64,000 nucleotides of DNA from positions 1 through 64,000 of the forward strand of contig NZ_LMDS01000006.1 of NCBI RefSeq assembly GCF_001425865.1, read 5' to 3'. The stretch's first letter is position 1. Every line of letters begins with the position of its first letter. Below, one piece after another: positions 25,547 through 35,739 of the stretch. The stretch is from Rhizobacter sp. Root404. Its GTDB lineage: Bacteria; Pseudomonadota; Gammaproteobacteria; Burkholderiales; Burkholderiaceae_C. The notes under the pieces were generated by a model. That model saw only the letters and a list, made by a program, of their open reading frames with translations. It did no database searches and had not been told where the DNA came from. The position numbers and the translations under genes are program-made.

Positions 25547-27486
25547 AGCCGCCCGCACGCGACCCGGTGCCGGCGCCCTCCTCCTTCGACGCGACGCGCC
25601 GCGCGGTGCTGTCCGCCGCCGCCGCGACGCTGGGCGGCTCGATGTGGCCGCGCGCGTCCGCTGCCGACGATGCGACGGCCGGCGACGGCCCGCTGCTCGG
25701 CGTCTGGACCCACGGCTATGCGGCGTTCGGCAAGCCGAAGTACGCCCGCGGGTTCGCGAACTTCGACTACGTGAATCCGGCGGCGCCCAAGGGCGGCACG
25801 CTGTACCTGCGCAACCCCGACCGCCGCTCCAGCTTCGACAAGTTCAACGGCTTCACGCTGAAGGGCGCGGCGCCGGCCGGCATCACGATCTTCATGTTCG
25901 AGACGCTGGCCGTGCTCTCCGGCGACGAGCCGCAGACGATGTACGGCCTGCTTGCCGAGGAGATGCTGATCGCCCCGGACAAATCGTCGATGACGATCCG
26001 CCTGCACCCGAAGGCGCGCTTCTACAACGGCGACCCGGTGACCGCGGCGGACGTGAAGCACAGCTTCGATTCGATGGCCGGCAAGCTCGCGTCGCCGGCG
26101 CTGCAGAGCCAGCTCGCCGTGATCAGCGCCGCGGTCGTGCTCGACCCGCGCACCGTGCGCTTCGACCTGAAGGAACGCAGCACCGACACGCTGTTCGTCG
26201 TCGGCAGCCTGGCGATCTTCTCGGCCAAGTGGGGCGTCGGGCCGGACGGCAAGCGCAAGCCCTTCGACCAGATCATCACCGAGTATCCGATCACGACCGG
26301 GCCGTACACGATCGGCGTGGTCGACTCGAACCGCCGCATCGAGTTCGCGCGCAACCCCGACTACTGGGCCCGCGACCTGCCCGTGCGCCGCGGCTTCTTC
26401 AACTTCGACCGCATCGTCTACCGCTACTACAAGGACAACGACGTCGCCCGCGAGGCCTTCCGGGCCGGCGAGTTCGACATCCTGAAGGAGTACAGCGCGC
26501 GCAGCTGGGTCCGCCAGCACGCGGGGCCCAAATGGGACAGCGGGCAGATCATCAAGGACCCGTTCCCGACCGCGTTCGGGCAGATGCAGCAGGCCTTCGA
26601 TCTGAATCTGCGCCGGCCGAAGTTCCAGGACCTGCGGGTGCGCCGCGCGATCGACCTGACCTACGACTTCAAGATGGTCGTGAACCGCTACGGCCAGTAC
26701 ACCCGCGGCGACAGCATGTTCGCGAACAGCGAGTTCGCCGCGACCGGCACGCCGTCGGCCGCGGAACTCGCGCTGCTCGAGCCGTTCCGCAAGGAGCTGC
26801 CGCCGGAAGTGTTCGGCCCGGCGTTCGTCGCCCCGCGCACCGATGGCGACCCGGCGAAGCTGCGCGCGAACCTGCTGCAGGCACGCGCGTTGTTCAAGGC
26901 CGCCGGCTGGGCCCTCGCGGCCGACGGGCGCCTGCGCAATGCCGCCGGCGAGGCGTTCACGATCGAGTACATGCGGCCCGGCGAGGCGAGCAACAACCTG
27001 CCCGAGTGGCAGACCAACCTCGAGAAACTCGGCGGCCGACTGACCTTCCGCGATGTCGACTTCGCGCTCTACCAGCGCCGGCTGGAGGAGTACGACTTCG
27101 ACATGGTCGCGATCGTCGAGGGCAAGTTCACCCTGCCGCCGGTCACCGACCTCGTCAGCCTCTACGGCTCGAAGGCCGCCGACGAGAAAGGCAACAGCAA
27201 CTACCGCGGCGTGAAGAGCGCCGCGGTCGACAAGCTGCTCGAGGTGATGGGTGCGGCGACCACGATGGACACGCTGGTCACCGCGAGCCGCGCGCTCGAC
27301 CGGGTGGTGATGTGGAGTGCCTGGCAGGTGCCCGGCTACTACACGGCCAACGAGCGCGCCTCGTACTGGAACAAGTTCGCCAAACCGGCGGTGCGGCCGC
27401 AGTACTACACCGTCGAGAGCCCGAGCGATTTGCAACCCGCCTGGCCGATCACGACCTGGTGGATGAAGCCCGGCGCTGCCGCCTGA
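25543..27486 (+). CDS. yejA: peptide/oligopeptide ABC transporter substrate-binding protein, YejA type
   Basis: A 647-residue SBP_bac_5 protein. The N-terminus contains TRRAVLSAAAATLGG, a possible twin-arginine signal, cleaved near RASA. YejA-type segments include GYAAFGKPKYARGFANFDYVNP, APKGGTLYLRNPD, EMLIAPDKSSMTIRLHPKARFYNG and KEYSARSWVRQH. It binds peptides (in E. coli, microcin C and related compounds) for the adjacent YejBEF importer. The GTG start overlaps the previous stop (GTGA), indicating translational coupling. Confidence 0.92.
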   Translation: MKPPARDPVPAPSSFDATRRAVLSAAAATLGGSMWPRASAADDATAGDGPLLGVWTHGYAAFGKPKYARGFANFDYVNPAAPKGGTLYLRNPDRRSSFDKFNGFTLKGAAPAGITIFMFETLAVLSGDEPQTMYGLLAEEMLIAPDKSSMTIRLHPKARFYNGDPVTAADVKHSFDSMAGKLASPALQSQLAVISAAVVLDPRTVRFDLKERSTDTLFVVGSLAIFSAKWGVGPDGKRKPFDQIITEYPITTGPYTIGVVDSNRRIEFARNPDYWARDLPVRRGFFNFDRIVYRYYKDNDVAREAFRAGEFDILKEYSARSWVRQHAGPKWDSGQIIKDPFPTAFGQMQQAFDLNLRRPKFQDLRVRRAIDLTYDFKMVVNRYGQYTRGDSMFANSEFAATGTPSAAELALLEPFRKELPPEVFGPAFVAPRTDGDPAKLRANLLQARALFKAAGWALAADGRLRNAAGEAFTIEYMRPGEASNNLPEWQTNLEKLGGRLTFRDVDFALYQRRLEEYDFDMVAIVEGKFTLPPVTDLVSLYGSKAADEKGNSNYRGVKSAAVDKLLEVMGAATTMDTLVTASRALDRVVMWSAWQVPGYYTANERASYWNKFAKPAVRPQYYTVESPSDLQPAWPITTWWMKPGAAA

Positions 27487-27511
27487 GCCCCGAACCGAGA
27501 GCGACGACTCG

Positions 27512-28552
27512 ATGCTGAGCTACATCCTCAAACGCGTGCTGCTGATGATCCCGACACTGTTCGGCGCGCTGGCGATCACGTTCATCGTGATCCAGTTCGT
27601 GCCCGGCGGCCCGGTCGAGCAGTTGATGGCCGAGGCCCGCGCGGGGCAGCGCGGCGGCGGCGAGGGCGGCGGCTACCGCGCCTCGCGCGACAACGACGCC
27701 AAGCAGATCGCCGCACTGAAGAAGCAATACGGCTTCGACAAGCCCGCGCCCGAACGCTTCGTCGAGATGGTCGGCAACTTCCTGCGCTTCGACCTGGGCC
27801 GCAGCTTCCTGCAGAACAAGGACGTGTGGCAACTGCTCAAGGAGAAGCTGCCGGTGTCGATCAGCCTGGGCCTGTGGACCTTCCTGTTCACCTACCTGAT
27901 CTCGATCCCGCTCGGCGTCATCAAGGCGGTGCGCGAGGGCTCGCGCTTCGATGCCGTCACGTCGATGATCGTGCTGATCGGCTACGCGATCCCCGGCTTC
28001 GTGCTCGGCCTGTTCCTGATCGTGCTGTTCGCGGGCGGCACGTTCTTCGAGTGGTTCCCGCTGCGCGGGCTCACGTCGGACAACTGGGCCACGCTGGGCT
28101 GGCCGGCACGGATTGCCGACTATTTCTGGCACATCACGCTGCCGCTGATCTGCATGGTGATCGGCAGCTTCGCGATCGTCACGATGCTGACCAAGAACAC
28201 CTTCGTCGAGGAGATGCGCAAGCAGTACGTGCTGGTCGCGCGCGCCAAGGGCCTGTCGCAGAAGCGCGTGCTCTACAAGCACATCTTCCGCAACGCGCTG
28301 ATCCCGCTGATCACCGGCTTCCCGGCCGCGTTCGTCGGCGCGTTCTTCGCCGGCTCGGTGCTGATCGAGACGTTGTTCTCGCTCGACGGCCTGGGGCTGC
28401 TGTCGTACGAATCGGTTGTGCGGCGCGACTACCCGGTCGTGCTGGGATCGCTCTACCTCTTCACGCTGATCGGGCTGGTCGTCAAGCTGATCGCCGACCT
28501 GCTGTACGTGCTGGTCGACCCGCGTGTGCAGTTCAGCAGCGTGGGCAAGTGA
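27512..28552 (+). CDS. yejB: peptide ABC transporter permease YejB
   Basis: A 346-residue inner-membrane permease of the DppB/OppB class with about six helices. It starts MLSYILKRVLLMIPTLFGAL. The EAA loop that contacts the ATPase is RAKGLSQKRVLYKHIFRNAL. YejB-type features include the loop rich in Gly/Gln/Arg at about 40-60 (EARAGQRGGGEGGGYRA). It follows yejA by 25 bases and precedes yejE by one base. Confidence 0.95.
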   Translation: MLSYILKRVLLMIPTLFGALAITFIVIQFVPGGPVEQLMAEARAGQRGGGEGGGYRASRDNDAKQIAALKKQYGFDKPAPERFVEMVGNFLRFDLGRSFLQNKDVWQLLKEKLPVSISLGLWTFLFTYLISIPLGVIKAVREGSRFDAVTSMIVLIGYAIPGFVLGLFLIVLFAGGTFFEWFPLRGLTSDNWATLGWPARIADYFWHITLPLICMVIGSFAIVTMLTKNTFVEEMRKQYVLVARAKGLSQKRVLYKHIFRNALIPLITGFPAAFVGAFFAGSVLIETLFSLDGLGLLSYESVVRRDYPVVLGSLYLFTLIGLVVKLIADLLYVLVDPRVQFSSVGK

Positions 28553-28553
28553 C

Positions 28554-29638
28554 ATGAGCGCGATTCCGACACCCCTGCCGGCAGCCCCGACCGCGCCAGC
28601 CCTCGCACCGGTGGCTCACGCGAAGCCGATGTCACCGAATCAACGCGCCTGGGCGCGCTTCAAGCGCAACCGGCTCGGCTACTGGTCGCTCTGGATCTTC
28701 GGCGTGCTGTTGTTCCTCGCGACCTTCGCCGAACTGGTCAGCAACGACCGGCCGCTGCTCGCGCGCTACAACGGCGAGTTGGTCACGCCGCTGTTCCACA
28801 ACCCGCCCGAGACCCGCTTCGGCGGCGACTTCGGCACACCCACCGACTGGAAGGACCCGTTCGTGCGCGAGCAGTTCGCCAAGCCGGGCAACTGGGCGGT
28901 GTTCACGCTCAACGAGCACTCCGACCAGTCGCAGGACTACTTCCTGAAGGCGCCCGCGCCCTCGGCGCCGAGCGCGCAGAACCTGCTCGGCACCGACGGC
29001 GACTCGCACGACATGGTCGCGAAGCTGATCTACGGCTTTCGCGTCAGCATCTGGTTCGCGTTCGCGCTGACGCTGGTCGGCACCGTGCTCGGCATCCTGG
29101 CCGGCGCGGTGCAGGGCTACTTCGGCGGGCGCACCGACCTGTTCCTGCAGCGGATCTTCGAGATCTGGGGCGCGGTGCCGGAGCTCTATCTGCTGATCAT
29201 CTTCGCGTCGATCTTCGAGCCGTCGATGCTGTTGCTGCTGGTGCTGCTGTCGCTGTGGGGCTGGCTCGGCCTGTCCGACTACGTGCGCGCCGAGTTCCTG
29301 CGCAACCGCGGGCTCGAGTTCGTCAAGGCGGCGCGCGCGCTGGGCCTGTCGAACGCGCAGATCATCTGGCGCCACGTGCTGCCGAACTCGCTGACGCCGG
29401 TCATCACCTTCCTGCCGTTCCGGATGAGCGCGGCGATCATCGCGCTGACCTCGCTCGACTTCCTCGGCCTGGGCGTGCCGCAGGGCACGCCGTCGCTGGG
29501 TGAACTGCTGCGCCAGGGCAAGGCCAACCTCGACGCATGGTGGATCATCTTCCCGACCTTCGCGGTGCTGGTGCTGACGATGCTGCTGCTGACCTTCATC
29601 GGCGACGCGCTGCGCGACGCCTTCGACACGCGCAAATC

Positions 29639-29642
<4 letters not shown>
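28554..29642 (+). CDS. yejE: peptide ABC transporter permease YejE
   Basis: A 362-residue DppC-type permease. A Pro/Ala-rich N-terminal tail precedes SPNQRAWARFKRNRLGYWSLWIF. A large periplasmic loop follows TM1 with NDRPLLARYNGELVTPLFHN, characteristic of YejE. The EAA loop is KAARALGLSNAQIIWRHVLP. The start lies one base after the yejB stop. The stop overlaps the yejF ATG (ATGA). Confidence 0.95.
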
Positions 29643-31237
<1,595 letters not shown>

Positions 31238-31296
31238 ATTTCGTCGGGCGCGGCTTCTGGCATGCTCCGCCACCTGCTTCCATTGGCCCGTTCCGA

Positions 31297-31575
31297 ATGA
31301 CCGATTCCGCCCCCGCCCCTGCCCCTGCCCCCGAGACAGCGTCGAAGCCCGAGCTGCCCGACCGCCTGTCGGTCGACCCGCGCAGCCGCCATCACGTGGC
31401 CGCCGTGTTCGAGCACCCGATCGGCATCCGCCTGAACGGCAAGGAGCGCTTCGATGTCGAGGAGTACTGCATCAGCGAAGGCTGGGTGCGCGTGCCCGCC
31501 GGCAAGACGCTGGACCGCAAGGGCCAGCCGTTGATGATCCAGCTGAAGGGGCGCGTCGAAGCGTTCTACCGCTGA
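31297..31575 (+). CDS. DUF3297 family protein
   Basis: A 92-residue small soluble protein. After a Pro/Ala-rich tail it has PDRLSVDPRSRHHVAAVFEH, GIRLNGKERFDVEEYCISEGW and LDRKGQPLMIQLKGRVEAFY, the whole DUF3297 domain. Members are sometimes labelled glutathione peroxidase in databases without sequence support; there is no Cys or Sec active site of that type here. Function is unknown. It converges on the isomerase gene. Confidence 0.9.
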   Translation: MTDSAPAPAPAPETASKPELPDRLSVDPRSRHHVAAVFEHPIGIRLNGKERFDVEEYCISEGWVRVPAGKTLDRKGQPLMIQLKGRVEAFYR

Positions 31576-31588
31576 GCGCGGGCTGGCC

Positions 31589-32179
31589 TCAGGCCAGCGC
31601 CTCGCGCACGGCGTCGAGCCGGTCCTGGCCGAAGAACATCTCGGTGCCGACGAACATCGTCGGCGCGCCGAACACCCCGCGCGCGACGGCCTCCTCGGTG
31701 GTCGCGCGCAGGGCGGCCTTGACCTCGGCGTCGTTCGCCCAGCCCATCACTTCCGCGGGGTCGAAGCCGGCGGCCGCGAGCGCCTTGGCGGCCGTGGCCG
31801 GGTCGTTCAGGTTCTGCGGCTCGACCCACATCGCGTGGAAGACGCCGCGCAGGTACGCATCGAAGCGCGCCGGCGCGCGCAGCTGCACGCCGGTGGCGCC
31901 ACGCATCAGCACCAGCGTGTTGATCGGGAAGAACAGGTTCGAGGCGAGCGGCACGCCGTAGCGGCGCGCGTAGCGAGCCATGTCGGCGTCCATGTAGCGG
32001 GCCTTGGCCGGCACGTTGGCGGGCGAGGCGTTGCCGGTCGCCTGGAACACTCCGCCGAGCAGCATCGGCCGGTAGACGAGTTCGGCCCCGGCCTGCGCGC
32101 ACAACCCGGGCAGCTGCGTCCACGCCAGGTAGGTCGTCGGGCTGCCGACATCGAAGAAGAACTCGACTTGCTTGCTCAT
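31589..32179 (-). CDS. 2-hydroxychromene-2-carboxylate isomerase (GST kappa/DsbA-like)
   Basis: A 196-residue thioredoxin-fold protein. VEFFFDVGSPTTYLAWTQLP carries the Ser that replaces Cys and activates glutathione. FGAPTMFVGTEMFFGQDRLD contains the cis-Pro segment. Such enzymes isomerise a naphthalene-degradation intermediate, but many homologues outside naphthalene clusters have unknown substrates. AGGA fixes the ATG at 32179. Its upstream region holds AACGATCGTT, a palindrome shared with the nearby SDR gene and flanking the TetR gene. Confidence 0.88.
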   Translation of the reverse strand: MSKQVEFFFDVGSPTTYLAWTQLPGLCAQAGAELVYRPMLLGGVFQATGNASPANVPAKARYMDADMARYARRYGVPLASNLFFPINTLVLMRGATGVQLRAPARFDAYLRGVFHAMWVEPQNLNDPATAAKALAAAGFDPAEVMGWANDAEVKAALRATTEEAVARGVFGAPTMFVGTEMFFGQDRLDAVREALA

Positions 32180-32191
32180 GGCATCATCCTG

Positions 32192-32226
32192 ATTCAATCA
32201 ACGATCGTTCAATGAATGGATTGAAT
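32192..32226. promoter_or_regulatory. TetR operator region: AACGATCGTT palindrome inside a wider inverted repeat
   Basis: AACGATCGTT (32200-32209) is a perfect 10-bp palindrome. It is flanked by ATTCAATC (32192-32199) and GATTGAAT (32219-32226), which are inverted copies. It lies between the divergent isomerase and TetR genes. The same palindrome recurs at 32886-32895. Confidence 0.65.
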
Positions 32227-32287
32227 GTGAGGCTCCGGTCGGTGTCAACCGGGCGAGTCTCTAGCGTTTCCGGAAAGGTCGACCGCC

Positions 32288-32851
32288 GTGCGCTACGCCG
32301 CTACCCACAAGCAGGAAACCCGCGCGAAGCTGCTCGCCAGCAGCCGCGCGATCGCCAAGAAGGGCGGCTTCGCCTCGACCGGCGTCGACGCGCTGATGGC
32401 CGCGATCGGCCTGACCGGCGGCGCGTTCTACAGCCACTTCAAGTCCAAGGACGAGCTGTTCGCGGCGATCGTCGCGCAGGAGATGGACAACAGCACCGCG
32501 ATGCTGGCCGGCGACGACGACTCGGCGCCCGACCACGTCGAGAAGGCGCTGCGCGGCTATCTGAGCACCCGCCACGCACTGCATCCCGAAGCCGGCTGCG
32601 CGCTGACCACGCTCGGGCCCGAGATCGCGCGCGCCGACCCGGCCGTGCGCGCCGGTGTGGAACGCGCGCTGAAGAAACTGCAGCGCAGCTGGAGCGCACG
32701 GCTGGACGGCGACAGCGACAAGGCCTGGGCGCTGCTGGCGCAGTGCATCGGCGCCATCGTGATGGCGCGGGTGGTCGAGAGCGAGCGCACGCGGCAGGAG
32801 ATCCTCGCCGCGAGCCGGCGCTCGGTCGAGAAGGCGACGCGGGCGGGTTGA
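32288..32851 (+). CDS. TetR/AcrR family transcriptional regulator
   Basis: A 187-residue repressor-type regulator. The N-terminal HTH (about 8-55) reads KLLASSRAIAKKGGFASTGV, then LMAAIGLTGGAFYSHFKSKDELF, a typical TetR DNA-recognition helix. The C-terminal ligand domain has SAGCALTTLGPE-like sequence (HPEAGCALTTLGPEIAR). It starts at GTG 32288 in the usual family register. It lies between the isomerase and SDR genes, and AACGATCGTT palindromes on both sides suggest it controls both plus itself. Confidence 0.92.
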   Translation: MRYAATHKQETRAKLLASSRAIAKKGGFASTGVDALMAAIGLTGGAFYSHFKSKDELFAAIVAQEMDNSTAMLAGDDDSAPDHVEKALRGYLSTRHALHPEAGCALTTLGPEIARADPAVRAGVERALKKLQRSWSARLDGDSDKAWALLAQCIGAIVMARVVESERTRQEILAASRRSVEKATRAG

Positions 32852-32885
32852 CAGCCGTGGGCGCGTCGCCTACCGTCAATGCCTG

Positions 32886-32895
32886 AACGATCGTT
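32886..32895. promoter_or_regulatory. second AACGATCGTT palindrome, upstream of SDR gene
   Basis: TGAACGATCGTT here matches the complement of the site at 32200-32209 (TGAACGATCGTTG on the minus strand). It sits 21 bases before the SDR start codon, where a bound repressor would block transcription or translation initiation. Confidence 0.6.
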
Positions 32896-32916
32896 TTTCA
32901 AAACAGGAGGCAGGGC

Positions 32917-33657
32917 ATGACCACGGACACGGACCGCCCCGGCGTCGCGCTGGTGATCGGGGCCGGCGACGCCACCGGCGGCACGATCGCGAAGCGCTTC
33001 GCCGCCGGCGGCTACACCGCCTGCGTGACGCGCCGCGAGGCCGACAAGCTCGAGCCGCTGCTGCAGGCGATCCGCGTGGCCGGTGGGCGGGCCCACGGCT
33101 TCGGCTCCGACGCGCGCAAGGAAGATGAAGTGGTCGCGCTGGTCGAGCGGATCGAGCGCGAGATCGGCCCGATCGAGGTGCTGGTGTTCAACATCGGTGC
33201 CAACGTGCCGTGCAGCGTGCTCGACGAGACCGCGCGCAAGTACTTCAAGATCTGGGAGATGGCCTGCTTCGGCGGCTTTCTCAACGGGCGCGAGGTCGCG
33301 AAGCGCATGGTCGCGCGCGGCCGCGGCACGATCATCTTCACCGGTGCGACCGCGGCGCTGCGCGGGGCCGCGAACTTCGCGGCGTTCGCCGGCGCGAAGC
33401 ACGCGCTGCGCGCGCTGGCGCAGAGCATGGCGCGCGAGCTCGGGCCGCAGGGCGTGCATGTGGCACACGTGGTGGTCGACGGCGCGATCGACACCGAGTT
33501 CATCCGCAGCAGCTTCCCCGAGCGCTACGCGCTGAAGGAGCAGGACGGCATCCTGAACCCCGAGCACATCGCCGAGAACTACTGGCACCTGCACCTGCAG
33601 CCGCGCGATGCGTGGACCTTTGAACTCGACCTGCGCCCCTACATGGAGCGTTGGTGA
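32917..33657 (+). CDS. SDR-family oxidoreductase lacking the canonical catalytic Tyr
   Basis: A 246-residue short-chain dehydrogenase/reductase-fold protein. The cofactor loop is GAGDATGGTIAKRF and the NIGANV motif corresponds to NNAG. Where SDRs have YxxxK, this one reads FAGAK (in NFAAFAGAKHALRALAQSMA), so the catalytic Tyr is Phe, and the usual Ser is Thr or Ala (FTGATAAL). It may use another residue, or be a non-classical member; several relatives show the same change. AGGAGG lies six bases before the ATG. It is probably controlled by the upstream TetR protein. Confidence 0.85.
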   Translation: MTTDTDRPGVALVIGAGDATGGTIAKRFAAGGYTACVTRREADKLEPLLQAIRVAGGRAHGFGSDARKEDEVVALVERIEREIGPIEVLVFNIGANVPCSVLDETARKYFKIWEMACFGGFLNGREVAKRMVARGRGTIIFTGATAALRGAANFAAFAGAKHALRALAQSMARELGPQGVHVAHVVVDGAIDTEFIRSSFPERYALKEQDGILNPEHIAENYWHLHLQPRDAWTFELDLRPYMERW

Positions 33658-33658
33658 G

Positions 33659-34036
33659 TCAGCGCTTCACGGACGAGAAGCGAACCTCGTAGCGCGAGCG
33701 GCGTTCGTTGTCGACGAATTGCAGCGTCGGGCCGAGCCATTCGTACGGGGCGGTGAACTCGTCGATCTGCACCACGTGGTGCATAACGATCACGTCGACC
33801 TGGCTGCTGTGGAGCTTCAGGTTGTAGACGATGTCGTCGACGCGCATGCGCAGCGAGCCGTCCGCGCGCAGATCGACTTGCGCCGGGCCGCAACTCGGCG
33901 GCTTCGGCAAGGTGGCCACGCAGAGCTCGGCGGCATGGCGGCCGACTTCGGGTCGCGCCGGCGCTGCGGCCACCGCGAGGCTGCCGACCGCCGAAGCGAG
34001 CAGCGCGGCAACGATCGGCCGCGCCGCTGCCCTCAC
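33659..34036 (-). CDS. small secreted protein of unknown function
   Basis: A 125-residue protein with a signal peptide (AALLASAVGSLAVAAAPARP). The mature part has one Cys pair (CVATLPKPPSC) and a beta-rich tail with DGSLRMRVDDIVYNLKLHSS and RSRYEVRFSSVKR. I do not recognise a family. The GTG start overlaps the stop of the GST gene by four bases, so it is translationally coupled to it. It converges on the SDR gene with a single base between stops. Confidence 0.65.
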   Translation of the reverse strand: MRAAARPIVAALLASAVGSLAVAAAPARPEVGRHAAELCVATLPKPPSCGPAQVDLRADGSLRMRVDDIVYNLKLHSSQVDVIVMHHVVQIDEFTAPYEWLGPTLQFVDNERRSRYEVRFSSVKR

Positions 34037-34644
34037 TTCACCAGGCCTTCGGCCTTCATGGCCGCCTGCACCGCCGGGCGTGCCGCCATGCGGGCCTGGA
34101 ACGCACCGAGGTTCTTCAGCTTCGAGATGTCGATGCCGGTGTGCGCGGTCCAGTTGGTGACCGTGAACAGGTAGGCATCGGCGACCGAGAACGCGTCCCC
34201 CATCAGGTACTGCTTGCCTTCCAGCTGCTGGTCGACCCATTCGAGCTTGGAAAGCGCCTTGGCGCGGATCACGGCCTTGCCCTCTTCCGGCATTGCCGGA
34301 TTGAACAGGCCGCCGATGCCCTTGTGCAGCTCGCTGGTGACGAAGTTCAGCCACTCCTGCAGGCGGTAGCGGGCCATCGTGCCGTTGGCCGGCGCGAGGT
34401 TCTTGGCCGGCACCTGGTCGGCGATGTACTGGGTGATGGCCGGGCCTTCGGTCAGGCGATCGCCGCCGTCGAGCTCGAGCATCGGCACCTGGCCCTTGGG
34501 CGCGACCGGGTAGTAGTCGCTGCCGTCGGCGGCGAGGGTGTGGGTCTTCAGGTCGGCCTTGACCAGCGTGAACGGCAGGCCCGCTTCGTTGAGGACGATG
34601 TGCGGGGCGAGCGAGCAGGCGCCGGGGCTGTAATAGAGCTTCAT
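34033..34644 (-). CDS. glutathione S-transferase (beta class, GstA-like)
   Basis: A 203-residue cytosolic GST. The N-terminal thioredoxin fold begins MKLYYSPGACSLAPHIVL, in which Cys10 is the beta-class active-site Cys. PKGQVPMLELDGG holds the cis-Pro and LTEGPAITQYIAD binds glutathione. The helical domain has YLMGDAFSVADAYLFTV with the conserved N-capping box. It is followed by a coupled small secreted-protein gene and is divergent from the pirin gene. Confidence 0.93.
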   Translation of the reverse strand: MKLYYSPGACSLAPHIVLNEAGLPFTLVKADLKTHTLAADGSDYYPVAPKGQVPMLELDGGDRLTEGPAITQYIADQVPAKNLAPANGTMARYRLQEWLNFVTSELHKGIGGLFNPAMPEEGKAVIRAKALSKLEWVDQQLEGKQYLMGDAFSVADAYLFTVTNWTAHTGIDISKLKNLGAFQARMAARPAVQAAMKAEGLVK

Positions 34645-34782
34645 GGTCGGTCGGTCGGAAGTCGGGGGACCCGCATTACACCGCGTTCCGGACAACCGCG
34701 CTGACGGGCCGTTCAAGCGCTTTGAAGGGTGTGTGCAGTCGCCGCCGTTTGCGTGGCGCGGACGCGGCACTACATTGATCCC

Positions 34783-35697
34783 ATGAACACCACCACCTCC
34801 TCCTCCCTCCCGGCCGCCTCTTCCACGCTTCGGCGCTCGCGCCAGGTCGAGCGGCTCGTGCGCGGCCAACCCACGTCCGACGGCGACGGCGTCAAGCTGA
34901 CCCGCGTGCTGACCCAGCCGCTGCAGAAGCGGCTCGATCCGTTCCTGATGCTCGACGCCTTCGGCAGCGACGCCGCGAGCGACTACATCGGCGGCTTCCC
35001 GAGCCACCCGCACCGCGGTTTCGAGACCGTGACGATCATGCTGGAGGGCCGCATGCGGCACCAGGACAGCGTCGGCAACGTCGGCCTGCTGGAGCCGGGC
35101 AGCGTGCAGTGGATGACGGCCGGGCGCGGCATCATCCACTCGGAGATGCCGGAGCAGGACGAAGGCCGCATGGCCGGCTTCCAGCTGTGGGTGAACCTCG
35201 CGGCAAAGGACAAGTTGCAGCCGCCCGCTTACCGCGACGTGCCGCCGGCCGACGTGCCGGTGGTGGCGCAGGGCGGCGGCGTGAAGGTGCGCGTGATCGC
35301 GGGCACGGCGCTCGGCGTGACCGGCGCAGTGACGCGGCCGACGACCGAGCCGCTGGTGCTCGACATCGTGCTGCCGGCCGGCCGCTCGTTCGAGGCTGCG
35401 CTGCCTCCGGGGCACAACGCGTTCGCGTACGTGTACGGCGGCGGCGTGGTGACGATCGGCGATGGCCAGGCTGCCAACAGCGCGGCGCGCGTCGAGAGCG
35501 AGCGCATGGCGATCCTCGGGAACGACGCGCAGGCCGATGGCGTGCGGTTCACCGCCGAGTCGGACGCCCGCGTGCTGCTGGTCGCCGGCGCGCCGCTGAA
35601 CGAGCCGATCGCGCAGTACGGCCCGTTCGTGATGAACTCGACTGCCGAGATTCATCAGGCCGTGGCCGACTTCCAGCGCGGCGCGCTCGCGGTGTAG
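34783..35697 (+). CDS. pirin family protein
   Basis: A 304-residue bicupin. The metal-binding N-terminal cupin has GGFPSHPHRGFETVTIMLEG in part (SHPHRGFETVT) and SVQWMTAGRGIIHSEMPEQ, supplying the His and Glu ligands. Pirins can act as quercetin dioxygenases or redox-sensing regulators; which applies here is not readable. A Ser/Thr-rich 30-residue tail precedes the domain. A strong hairpin follows its stop and precedes the glutaredoxin gene. Confidence 0.92.
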   Translation: MNTTTSSSLPAASSTLRRSRQVERLVRGQPTSDGDGVKLTRVLTQPLQKRLDPFLMLDAFGSDAASDYIGGFPSHPHRGFETVTIMLEGRMRHQDSVGNVGLLEPGSVQWMTAGRGIIHSEMPEQDEGRMAGFQLWVNLAAKDKLQPPAYRDVPPADVPVVAQGGGVKVRVIAGTALGVTGAVTRPTTEPLVLDIVLPAGRSFEAALPPGHNAFAYVYGGGVVTIGDGQAANSAARVESERMAILGNDAQADGVRFTAESDARVLLVAGAPLNEPIAQYGPFVMNSTAEIHQAVADFQRGALAV

Positions 35698-35704
35698 GCT
35701 AGGC

Positions 35705-35735
35705 TCTCGGCTTTCCAGACCACGGAAAGCCGAGA
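35705..35735 (+). promoter_or_regulatory. 12-bp perfect hairpin ending four bases before a start codon
   Basis: TCTCGGCTTTCC-AGACCAC-GGAAAGCCGAGA sits between the pirin stop and the glutaredoxin ATG (35740). The right arm contains the only purine-rich stretch that could serve as ribosome-binding site, so folding would hide it. It could instead terminate the pirin transcript, but there is no U-tract. Confidence 0.6.
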
Positions 35736-35739
35736 CACC

